Source: Rhodothermales bacterium (GTDB lineage Bacteria > Bacteroidota > Rhodothermia > Rhodothermales > VXPQ01). Taken from it: a DNA stretch of 5,054 nucleotides. The notes below the pieces were generated by a model. The model had not been told where the DNA came from. It saw only the letters and a list, made by a program, of their open reading frames with translations, and did no database searches. Location of the stretch: assembly GCA_028283985.1 (NCBI GenBank), contig JANQSQ010000155.1, forward strand, positions 1-5,054, given 5' to 3'. Both the position numbers and the translations under genes were made by a program. Positions 1 through 5,054 of the stretch are shown in pieces. Positions within the stretch are counted from its first letter, which is position 1. Each line of letters starts with the position of its first letter.

Positions 1-958
1 ATCCGCTCGTTTTCGTCACGACGCCATGCCGGTCAAAATCGGGATCGTTGCCGAACGCGATATCGAACCGGTCTTTCAGCCCGACGAGGCCTGCCATGGC
101 GTACGGCGAGGAACAATCCATGCGGATTTTCCCGTCCCTGTCGAGCGTCATGAACGAAAAGGTCGGATCCAGAACGGGGTTGACCACCTCGATGTCGAGC
201 CCGTACCGGTCTGCCACAGGCTCCCAGTACGCCGCCCCCGCCCCGCCCATGGGATCAGCGCCGATCTTCAGACCGGAGGACGCAACAGCTTCCAGGTCCA
301 GCACCTGGGCGAGGTCCTCCACATACGGCGTCATAAAATCCACTTCCCGGGTCGTATCTGCCTTGCGGGCCTGCATGATCGTCGCGCGCCGGACCCCCTG
401 CAAACCGGTTTCGAGGAGTTCGTTCGCCCGGTCCTGGATCTGCCCGGTCGTTGCCGCATCGGCCGGGCCGCCCGTAGGCGGATTATACTTGAACCCCCCG
501 TCCTCCGGGGGATTAAGGGACGGGGTGATGATGACGCCGTCCGCCAGTCCGCCTGCACGTTGTGCGTTATACCGGAGAATAGCGTGCGACAGCACAGGGG
601 TAGGCGTGTAACCCTGTCCCTTTTCCACGTGCACAGTTACCCCGTTGCCCGCAAACACTTCGAGGGCCGTCGTAAAGGCCGCTTCCGACAAGGCATGGGT
701 ATCCATCCCGATCAGGAGCGGGCCATCAATCCCGTTTGCGGCGCGCACCTCGGCGGTGGCCTGGCATATCGCGGCAATGTGGTCGTCGTTGAACGAACCC
801 CCGGGCGAAGTGCCCCGATGCCCCGACGTGCCGAACGCGACGCGCTGCCCCGGATCCCGGGGATCCGGCCTGACCGAAAAATAGGCGGCGATCAGCCGGG
901 GAATGTTGACGAGGAGGTCAGAGGGAACCGGCTTCCCTGCAAGGGCATGGTGCGCCAT
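1..958 (-). CDS. pgm: Phosphoglucomutase, alpha-D-glucose-phosphate specific (3' end cut off by the window edge)
   Basis: This enzyme interconverts glucose 1-phosphate and glucose 6-phosphate in the cytoplasm, linking glycolysis to glycogen/trehalose and nucleotide-sugar synthesis. Residues 1-319 of an expected ~545 are present with no internal stop. Visible landmarks are the N-terminal AGKPVPSDL segment followed by GTSGHRG (residues 43-49), the phosphoserine loop TPSLNPPEDGGFKYNPP with catalytic Ser147, a GADPMGG segment near 233-239, and the Mg-binding loop NDPDFDRHG with Asp305, Asp307 and Asp309. These match the E. coli Pgm type rather than ManB/GlmM mutases. The start at 958 gives the N-terminus usual for the family; no ATG lies upstream in frame before the intergenic repeats, and there is no Shine-Dalgarno sequence. 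Oddity: residue 148 is Leu (CTT) where the family has His (TPSHNPP). The sugar- and phosphate-binding C-terminal half lies outside the window. It is transcribed divergently from porX. Confidence 0.95.
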   Translation of the reverse strand, partial: MAHHALAGKPVPSDLLVNIPRLIAAYFSVRPDPRDPGQRVAFGTSGHRGTSPGGSFNDDHIAAICQATAEVRAANGIDGPLLIGMDTHALSEAAFTTALEVFAGNGVTVHVEKGQGYTPTPVLSHAILRYNAQRAGGLADGVIITPSLNPPEDGGFKYNPPTGGPADAATTGQIQDRANELLETGLQGVRRATIMQARKADTTREVDFMTPYVEDLAQVLDLEAVASSGLKIGADPMGGAGAAYWEPVADRYGLDIEVVNPVLDPTFSFMTLDRDGKIRMDCSSPYAMAGLVGLKDRFDIAFGNDPDFDRHGVVTKTSG

Positions 959-1040
959 GGTCCGGTAGAGCGAGAGCGTATGTGCGCCAGGAATACGTAG
1001 TGCCGGGCATAAGGTACGACAATGTTGCGGATACTCTCCA

Positions 1041-1101
1041 GGGCCTGTTAACACTATGCAGCGGCGCTCTGCGGGGCCTGGCTTGGCGGGAAAACAGGCC
1101 C
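1041..1101. repeat. Alternative inverted partner: 9-bp arms competing with the 1071-1104 hairpin
   Basis: GGGCCTGTT (1041-1049) is the exact reverse complement of AACAGGCCC (1093-1101). The latter overlaps the right arm of the 1071-1104 repeat. GGGCCTG therefore occurs twice in direct orientation, 33 bases apart (1041-1047 and 1074-1080), and once inverted (1095-1101). The two pairings exclude each other in a single strand of RNA. The same arrangement could equally be three half-sites for a DNA-binding protein. Confidence 0.55.
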
Positions 1102-1104
1102 CGC
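1071..1104. repeat. Perfect 10-bp GC-rich inverted repeat (hairpin or operator)
   Basis: GCGGGGCCTG (1071-1080) and CAGGCCCCGC (1095-1104) are perfectly complementary across a 14-base loop. Neither strand has a T-tract after the stem, so it does not look like an intrinsic terminator. Its place between divergent genes fits a binding site for a dimeric regulator or an RNA hairpin in a leader. The function is inferred only. Confidence 0.7.
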
Positions 1105-1285
1105 CCTCCGGGAGACTGAGAGGACTTAATAAGAGTATCCTTACCTTTCCGGAGGAACACGAAGCGCCTTCCCGAATGTATGAAGGCCGGTTGCGAAGCA
1201 CAGAAAACGTAACGCAAGCATACAGCAGAATCCGCGCGACACGCCCCCGCCGCGCATGCAGCAAACGCCCACACGCCCCAACCCT

Positions 1286-2842
1286 ATGCCCGGCAAACCG
1301 AAAATCCTTTGGGCGGACGACGAGATCGACCTCTTGCGTCCGCATATTCTCTTTCTGGAAACGAGGGGGTACGACGTCACCAGCGTGACGAACGGCGCCG
1401 ACGCCATCGGTCAGGCGGACCGCACACGCTACGATGTGATCCTGCTGGACGAACAGATGCCCGGCATGGGAGGCATCGACATTCTCGAAGAAATCAAGCA
1501 GAAGGCCCCGGAAACGCCGGTGGTCATGGTCACGAAAAGCGAAGAGGAACGCCTCATGGAAGAGGCGCTCGGCGGGCAGATCAGCGATTATCTGACCAAG
1601 CCGGTCAACCCGAGCCAGATATTGCTCACCATCAAACGGCTGCTCGATCATAGCCGGCTTCGTACGGAAAAGGTCTCCCGCGATTATCTGCAGTCGTTCA
1701 ACCGGATCACCCAAGCCCTCATGAACCCGCTCACGCACACGGGGTGGGTGGACGTATACAGACAACTGGTGCATTACGATCTCGAGTTGAAAGGCGACGA
1801 AGGCGCCCGGAAGATCCTCGAGGATCAGTACCGGGAGGCGAACCGCGCATTCGGCAGGTTTATCGAAGACGAATATGCCTCATGGATTCATGCGCGCCCG
1901 GGCGAAGAACGTCCGGTTCTCTCGCACGAAGTGATTCCGACATACGTCCTTCCGAAAATGGGATCCGGAATGCCGGTCATCTTTCTGGTCATAGATTGTA
2001 TGCGGTACGACCAGTGGCTGGAACTGGAAACGCTGTTGCACGACCTGTTCGATATAGAGAAGGAATTCTACTACTCGATCCTCCCGACAGCAACCCCGTA
2101 TTCCCGCAACGCCATTTTCAGCGGCCTGTTGCCTGCGGACATTGCGAAACGCTATCGGACCATGTGGGACAATGGAGAAGACGACGAGCACAGCCGGAAC
2201 CGCAACGAGGAGCAGTTTCTCCGGGACCTGATGAAACGGCATACGCTCGATCCCAGGATACGCTACGAAAAACTGGTCAAGTCGCGGGAGGGACACGAAT
2301 TCGCCCGGCAGACGGATGCGTTCGTCTCGCAGGACCTTAGCGCCATCGTAATCAATTTCGTGGATATTCTGGCGCACAGCCGGTCCGATTCGGATGTGCT
2401 CAAGGAAATCGCCCCGGACGAGCGGGCCTACCGGGCCTTGACGCGCACCTGGTTCGAACATTCCTGGCTGTACCAGGCCTTTGCCGAATTTGCGCGAACG
2501 GAATGCACTATCGTGGTGACGACCGATCACGGCGCCATCCGGAGCCTGCGTTCCACCAAGGTCCATGGCGACCGGAATACCTCCACGGCGCTGCGCTACA
2601 AGTATGGCCGCAACGTGAAATGCAACGGGAAACATGCGATTCTGGTAGAGAACCCCGAGGCGTACGGCCTTCCGAAAAACGAGGCGAACACAAATTACAT
2701 CATCGCCAAGGAGGACTATTATTTCGTGTATCCCACGAATTTCCACCATTACCAGAATCTGTACCGGGACACGATGCAGCACGGGGGCGCCTCGCTCGAA
2801 GAAATGGTGCTGCCTGTCGTGACCCTGCGTCCCAAGGCATGA
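1286..2842 (+). CDS. porX: PorX: response regulator with C-terminal PglZ (alkaline-phosphatase-fold) domain, type IX secretion regulator
   Basis: PorX is a two-component response regulator needed for type IX secretion and gliding-related traits in Bacteroidota; it works with the kinase PorY and an ECF sigma factor, and its PglZ domain is a metal-dependent hydrolase reported to act on cyclic oligonucleotides. The 518 residues are full length. The receiver domain (about 5-120) has acidic pair Asp11/Asp12, phosphoacceptor Asp55, Thr83 and Lys105. A helical linker follows, then PglZ from about 205: Asp237 in VIDCMRYD, probable catalytic Thr270 in TATPYSRN, Asp360 and His364 in FVDILAH, Asp414 and His415 in TTDHG, and His427 in VHGDRN. 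All candidate metal ligands appear intact. ATG 1286 gives the usual N-terminus MPGKPKILWADDE; ATG 1256 would add ten Pro/Thr-rich residues. Neither start has a Shine-Dalgarno sequence. The stop overlaps the tsaE start. There is no DNA-binding domain, and porY is not adjacent. Confidence 0.95.
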   Translation: MPGKPKILWADDEIDLLRPHILFLETRGYDVTSVTNGADAIGQADRTRYDVILLDEQMPGMGGIDILEEIKQKAPETPVVMVTKSEEERLMEEALGGQISDYLTKPVNPSQILLTIKRLLDHSRLRTEKVSRDYLQSFNRITQALMNPLTHTGWVDVYRQLVHYDLELKGDEGARKILEDQYREANRAFGRFIEDEYASWIHARPGEERPVLSHEVIPTYVLPKMGSGMPVIFLVIDCMRYDQWLELETLLHDLFDIEKEFYYSILPTATPYSRNAIFSGLLPADIAKRYRTMWDNGEDDEHSRNRNEEQFLRDLMKRHTLDPRIRYEKLVKSREGHEFARQTDAFVSQDLSAIVINFVDILAHSRSDSDVLKEIAPDERAYRALTRTWFEHSWLYQAFAEFARTECTIVVTTDHGAIRSLRSTKVHGDRNTSTALRYKYGRNVKCNGKHAILVENPEAYGLPKNEANTNYIIAKEDYYFVYPTNFHHYQNLYRDTMQHGGASLEEMVLPVVTLRPKA

Positions 2843-3276
2843 AAATTCTCTTCCCTGCGCACACTTCCGGTGCAGCGGAAACCCGCCGGCTTGGGCGCAC
2901 CGTTGCAAAACAACTCCGGGCGGGGGACGTGGTCGGCCTGTACGGAAACCTCGGAGCGGGAAAGACGGTGTTTGCGCAAGGGTTGTGCGAGGGACTCGGA
3001 CTGGCCGCCGAACAGGTTACCAGCCCCACCTTCTCCATCCTTCACGAGTACGAAGGCGGCACATGGCCCGTCTATCATTTCGACGCCTACCGTATTGAAA
3101 AACCGGACGAATTTTTCGACCTCGGGTACGAGGAGTATTTCTTTGGAAACGGCGTATGTATTATCGAGTGGGCCGAGCGCATCGAACCGCTGCTGCCCCC
3201 GAAAACGTTGCGGTTTCGCATGAAACACGAAACGGAAAACGAACGAAGCATCCACTTCGACGGGATTGCGCCATGA
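2839..3276 (+). CDS. tsaE: TsaE, ATPase of tRNA N6-threonylcarbamoyladenosine (t6A37) synthesis
   Basis: TsaE is the small ATPase that, with TsaB, TsaD and the TsaC/TsaC2 product, sustains t6A formation at position 37 of ANN-decoding tRNAs in the cytoplasm. At 145 residues it has normal family length. Visible motifs are the Walker A loop GNLGAGKT (36-43), the SPTF motif (62-65), HFDAYR (80-85) with Asp82 as the Walker-B-like acidic residue, and EWAERI (110-115), the conserved Glu-Trp of the family. The ATG at 2839 overlaps the porX TGA as ATGA, and the TGA at 3274-3276 overlaps the folC ATG in the same way. This suggests translational coupling in one operon. The short AAGG just before the start is too close to act as a normal ribosome binding site. 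Confidence 0.95.
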   Translation: MKILFPAHTSGAAETRRLGRTVAKQLRAGDVVGLYGNLGAGKTVFAQGLCEGLGLAAEQVTSPTFSILHEYEGGTWPVYHFDAYRIEKPDEFFDLGYEEYFFGNGVCIIEWAERIEPLLPPKTLRFRMKHETENERSIHFDGIAP

Positions 3277-4547
3277 TGCGCGAGATCGACGCCCTGCTTG
3301 CAAAACTTCCCCGGTTTTCAGAGCAGGGGATATGGAAACCGGGCCTCGAACGTACGCACCATCTTCTCGACGTCCTTGGATGCCCCCAGGATGCGTTCGA
3401 TATCGTGCATGTGGCCGGTACGAACGGCAAGGGGTCCACCGCATCGTTTCTTGCCGCAATGAGCCGCGCTGCAGGAGTACGAACCGGGCTTCACACGTCG
3501 CCGCACCTGTGGAAGGTGACGGAACGTATGCGGATCGACGGACAGGCTGCGCCGGAAAACCGGCTGGCCGACGCCCTGCGGCGCACCCGATCGCTTGTCG
3601 AAAAAACGCAACCGAGCTATTTCGAGCTGACCTTCGCGCTCAGCCTCCTGTACTTTGCGGAACATGGCGTGGATCTGGCTATCGTCGAGACGGGCATGGG
3701 CGGCCGGCTCGACGCCACGAATGTACTCACTCCGCTGCTCTCGATCATCACTGACATCGGCCTCGATCACACCCGGTTTCTTGGGCATACCATCGAACTT
3801 ATTGCGCAGGAGAAGGCAGGTATCGTCAAACCCGGCGTCCCTGTGGTAACGAGCGCCCGGTCTCCCGCGGTCGAAGCGATCGAGGAAATGGCCGAAGCGC
3901 GCGGCGCCCCGGTACACCGGGTCGAACGGGACGTGCAGGTGCTGTCGGAATCCATTGCCCTGACGGAATCGACGGTTACCGCGTCCACGCCGAGCCGAAC
4001 CTTCCGGGACCTGCATGTGGGATTGGCCGGGAAACATCAGGTCCGGAATGCCATGACCGCGCTGCGGGCAGCGGAATTATTGCATATCGACGAACGCGCC
4101 GTGCATACGGGCATGCGGGAGGTCTGTCCCCTGAGCGGACTGCATGGCCGTTGGGAGGTGCTGGCCGAAAAGCCCCTGATCGTGACGGACGCGGCGCATA
4201 ATGGGGATGCGCTGGCGGCAATCCTCCATCACCTGAACGCTTTCCGGCAGGCGGGAAGCGCCCTGACCGTGCTGTTCGGCGTCATGCGGGATAAAGATAC
4301 AGGGGCCATGGGGAAACTGCTCGCAGCGGCAGGTGCATATGTCCGGCCCGTGAAGCCGGCGTCCGACCGCATGTGCACTCCTGAAGAACTGGCCGGAGTG
4401 CTGCGGAACGCAGGCGCCCGGGTCGGCGAGCCCTGCGCCATTCGGGAAGGTATCCGGGCTTTCCTTGCCGAAGCATCTGCTGCGGACACGTTGCTGACGA
4501 CCGGTTCGCACCGCATTGCAGTGCATCCGGAAGACCTTTCCCCATGA
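3273..4547 (+). CDS. folC: FolC: folylpolyglutamate synthase, probably also dihydrofolate synthase
   Basis: FolC is a Mur-ligase-like enzyme that adds glutamate to reduced folates with ATP; many bacterial FolC proteins also make dihydrofolate from dihydropteroate. The 424 residues have family length. Motifs in order are the P-loop HVAGTNGKGST (46-56), TSPHL (75-79), FELTFALSL (117-125), the ETGMGGRLDATN signature (139-150), TDIGLDH (160-166) with metal ligand His166, and AQEKAGIVKPG (178-188) with Lys181 at the usual carbamylated-lysine position. In the C-terminal domain HGRWE and DAAHN (306-310) match the conserved family motifs. I chose ATG 3273, which forms ATGA with the tsaE stop; ATG 3276 directly follows. 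An in-frame upstream ATG at 3156 would extend it about 39 residues inside tsaE with sequence unrelated to FolC. Whether it is bifunctional cannot be read from sequence; a single folC in the genome would favour it. Confidence 0.95.
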   Translation: MMREIDALLAKLPRFSEQGIWKPGLERTHHLLDVLGCPQDAFDIVHVAGTNGKGSTASFLAAMSRAAGVRTGLHTSPHLWKVTERMRIDGQAAPENRLADALRRTRSLVEKTQPSYFELTFALSLLYFAEHGVDLAIVETGMGGRLDATNVLTPLLSIITDIGLDHTRFLGHTIELIAQEKAGIVKPGVPVVTSARSPAVEAIEEMAEARGAPVHRVERDVQVLSESIALTESTVTASTPSRTFRDLHVGLAGKHQVRNAMTALRAAELLHIDERAVHTGMREVCPLSGLHGRWEVLAEKPLIVTDAAHNGDALAAILHHLNAFRQAGSALTVLFGVMRDKDTGAMGKLLAAAGAYVRPVKPASDRMCTPEELAGVLRNAGARVGEPCAIREGIRAFLAEASAADTLLTTGSHRIAVHPEDLSP

Positions 4548-4588
4548 CCTTGTCCGAGACACATCGTATAATTTTTCAGAATGATAAT

Positions 4589-4616
4589 TTGACTTCCCGT
4601 CAGGAAAACCTATCTT
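4589..4616 (+). promoter_or_regulatory. Candidate promoter for rho
   Basis: TTGACT (4589-4594) is followed after 16 bases by TATCTT (4611-4616). This resembles a sigma-70 promoter with 5/6 and 4/6 matches. It is also compatible in spacing with the Bacteroidota pattern of TTG, about 19 bases, then TAnnTTTG, although the last two bases of that box do not match. A second AT-rich candidate, TATAAT at 4567-4572, has no good -35 element. Transcription from here would start near 4623 and give a leader of roughly 250 bases. Confidence 0.35.
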
Positions 4617-4624
4617 GTTACCCG

Positions 4625-4665
4625 GAGAGCAGGTTATTGCCATACGTTATCGTATGCGCGCTCTC
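4625..4665 (+). repeat. Two-tier hairpin in the rho leader
   Basis: The inner stem CATACG (4641-4646) pairs perfectly with CGTATG (4651-4656) across a TTAT tetraloop. An outer stem GAGAGC (4625-4630) pairs perfectly with GCTCTC (4660-4665). The internal loop is lopsided, 10 bases on the left and 3 on the right. No T-tract follows, so it is not an intrinsic terminator. It would lie at the very 5' end of a transcript from the candidate promoter at 4589. Confidence 0.5.
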
Positions 4666-4674
4666 GAAGCTCCC

Positions 4675-4707
4675 TGGTCCCAGCGGCCCATCTTTCTGTC
4701 TGGACCA
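4675..4707 (+). repeat. Short inverted repeat in the rho leader
   Basis: TGGTCC (4675-4680) and GGACCA (4702-4707) are perfectly complementary. CAG (4681-4683) can pair with CTG (4696-4698) to extend the stem past a 3-base bulge. This is the second of a series of potential hairpins ahead of rho. The function is unknown. Confidence 0.4.
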
Positions 4708-4752
4708 CGGCAGATCATTCATCCCACCGAGTTTATTTTTGTACCCCTGTCA

Positions 4753-4766
4753 GACGCTGTAGCGTC
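4753..4766 (+). repeat. Compact 6-bp palindrome in the rho leader
   Basis: GACGCT (4753-4758) and AGCGTC (4761-4766) are perfect inverted copies separated by GT. As RNA the innermost pair would open to give a 5-bp stem with a 4-base loop. As DNA it is a 14-bp near-palindrome that could bind a dimeric protein. It could also be chance. Confidence 0.35.
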
Positions 4767-4834
4767 CATTGTGAAGTCGGCACGAATAACGCGGAAATCC
4801 TTTCTGATCGTTTAGGCCGGCATTCGTTCTTTGT

Positions 4835-4853
4835 ACGGATCGACGCGATCCGT
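4835..4853 (+). repeat. Perfect 8-bp stem hairpin just ahead of rho
   Basis: ACGGATCG (4835-4842) and CGATCCGT (4846-4853) are perfectly complementary around an ACG loop. The stem ends 22 bases before the rho ATG. It is the strongest hairpin in the leader. The bases after it (TCTCAACCCCC) have no T-run, so termination is unlikely. It sits close enough to the start codon to influence ribosome loading or to stabilise the 5' end of the mRNA. Confidence 0.55.
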
Positions 4854-4875
4854 TCTCAACCCCCGATTTGCAACG

Positions 4876-5054
4876 ATGAACATCCACGAATTGCAAAAGA
4901 AGAAATTGCCGGAACTCAAGGAAATCGCTCGCGGCCTCGGCCTGAGCGGCTATTCCCAGAGCCGCAAAGAAGATTTGATCTATCGCATCATCGAGGCGAA
5001 TGCAGAAGTCGCTGCGGGTAACGGTTCCGTGCGAACCCGCCCGCCCCGCCCGAA
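4876..5054 (+). CDS. rho: Transcription termination factor Rho (N-terminal fragment, cut by the window edge)
   Basis: Rho is the hexameric RNA-dependent helicase that ends transcription at untranslated C-rich RNA. Only the first 59 codons are present. They encode a Rho_N (SAP-like helical) domain at about residues 1-43: MNIHELQKKKLPELKEIA, then GLGLSGYSQSRKEDLIYRIIEA. This is the conserved pattern of a leucine-rich helix followed by a Lys-Asp/Glu-Leu-Ile helix. The tail from about residue 45 turns Gly/Arg/Pro-rich (SVRTRPPRP), as in the low-complexity insert seen after Rho_N in many Bacteroidota and Actinomycetota. The helicase domain is off the edge, so a different Rho_N-bearing protein cannot be fully excluded. 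The ATG has no Shine-Dalgarno sequence; a perfect hairpin ends 22 bases upstream. Confidence 0.87.
   Translation, partial: MNIHELQKKKLPELKEIARGLGLSGYSQSRKEDLIYRIIEANAEVAAGNGSVRTRPPRP

Larger units (their letters stand above)
1029..1140. repeat. Outer 9-bp inverted repeat enclosing the GC-rich hairpin
   Basis: GGATACTCT (1029-1037) and AGAGTATCC (1132-1140) are perfectly complementary and enclose the inner inverted repeats almost concentrically: the outer centre is near 1084.5 and the inner centre near 1087.5. A 9-bp match over about 100 bases could be chance. The near-coincident centres and the divergent-promoter position make paired regulator sites, one facing each gene, a reasonable reading. 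Confidence 0.45.
959..1285. promoter_or_regulatory. Divergent intergenic region between pgm and porX
   Basis: This non-coding stretch of about 330 bases separates two divergently transcribed genes, so promoters for both should lie here. It holds several overlapping inverted repeats, listed separately, in its pgm-proximal half. The segment TACCTTTC at 1142-1149 on the plus strand matches 7 of 8 bases of the Bacteroidota -7 box TAnnTTTG, but I see no TTG at the expected distance upstream, so I do not call a firm promoter. GGAGG at 1151-1155 resembles a ribosome binding site, but the nearest ATG is 20 bases away and opens a frame that runs out of phase through porX, so it is probably fortuitous. 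If porX starts at 1256 rather than 1286, the region is 30 bases shorter. Confidence 0.6.
4548..4875 (+). promoter_or_regulatory. Gene-poor region with promoter and long structured 5' leader of rho
   Basis: These 328 bases between folC and rho are visibly richer in A and T than the flanking genes, and I see no convincing gene in them. They contain candidate promoters near the folC end and several short perfect inverted repeats, listed separately. No hairpin followed by a T-run closes the porX-tsaE-folC operon, so read-through into rho or Rho-dependent ending is possible. Autoregulation of rho through its own leader is known in E. coli; a similar role here is inference. Two short open frames (4544-4762 and 4615-4815) cross it but have poor coding character. 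Confidence 0.55.

Noticed and set aside
26..1000. 324-codon plus-strand open frame opposite pgm
   Set aside because: It lies antisense to a clearly recognisable phosphoglucomutase, shows no family resemblance, and is explained by the GC-rich codon pattern of the true gene.
1071..1104. Intrinsic terminator between pgm and porX
   Set aside because: The stem is strong, but no T-run follows on either strand, and both genes start rather than end here.
1056..1388. 110-codon plus-strand frame across the divergent region into porX
   Set aside because: It overlaps the receiver domain out of phase, has an Arg/Pro/Ser-rich low-information product, and has no well-placed ribosome binding site.
1880..2908. 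342-codon minus-strand open frame opposite porX and the start of tsaE
   Set aside because: It is antisense to two recognisable genes with intact motifs, crosses their junction, and its translation has no family features.
3156..3272. N-terminal extension of folC inside tsaE
   Set aside because: The extra ~39 residues are out-of-frame tsaE sequence; the ATGA overlap at 3273 and family length favour the shorter start.
3318..4037. 239-codon minus-strand open frame opposite folC
   Set aside because: It is a shadow of folC; the sense frame carries every FolC motif.
4548..4875. Small structured RNA gene (SRP RNA, 6S or tmRNA) in the folC-rho gap
   Set aside because: I do not recognise the conserved sequence cores of these RNAs; the hairpins are better read as an mRNA leader.
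1..5054. Mobile element, CRISPR array or defence island
   Set aside because: There are no spaced direct repeats, transposase, integrase, terminal repeats with target duplications, or defence proteins; the PglZ domain here belongs to PorX, not to a BREX cluster.

Overview
The window looks like a chromosomal core region from a fairly GC-rich member of the Bacteroidota/Rhodothermota lineage. The main evidence is a complete PorX, a response regulator fused to a PglZ domain and known from type IX secretion regulation, a system characteristic of that lineage. A second, weaker sign is that no gene start here has a convincing Shine-Dalgarno sequence. Placement in Rhodothermia is an inference from GC content and overall protein style; nothing finer can be read from this sequence.

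Layout. (1) 1-958, minus strand: the N-terminal 319 residues of an alpha-D-glucose-specific phosphoglucomutase (pgm), running off the left edge. (2) 959-1285: a divergent intergenic region with a set of overlapping inverted repeats. (3) 1286-4547, plus strand: three genes, porX, tsaE and folC, each pair joined by a 4-base ATGA stop/start overlap, so probably one translationally coupled operon. (4) 4548-4875: a lower-GC, gene-poor leader with a plausible promoter and several short perfect inverted repeats. (5) 4876 to the right edge: the first 59 codons of transcription terminator rho.

The genes are mostly housekeeping: glucose-1-P/glucose-6-P exchange (pgm), t6A tRNA modification (tsaE), folate polyglutamylation (folC) and transcription termination (rho). 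porX is the exception, a regulator of secretion and envelope traits, probably co-transcribed with tsaE and folC. I see no mobile element, CRISPR array, tRNA, rRNA or defence system.

I do not find a clearly new biological system. The points most worth a second look are the replacement of the near-invariant active-site His by Leu in the phosphoglucomutase serine loop, the alternative inverted repeats between pgm and porX, and the structured leader ahead of rho.
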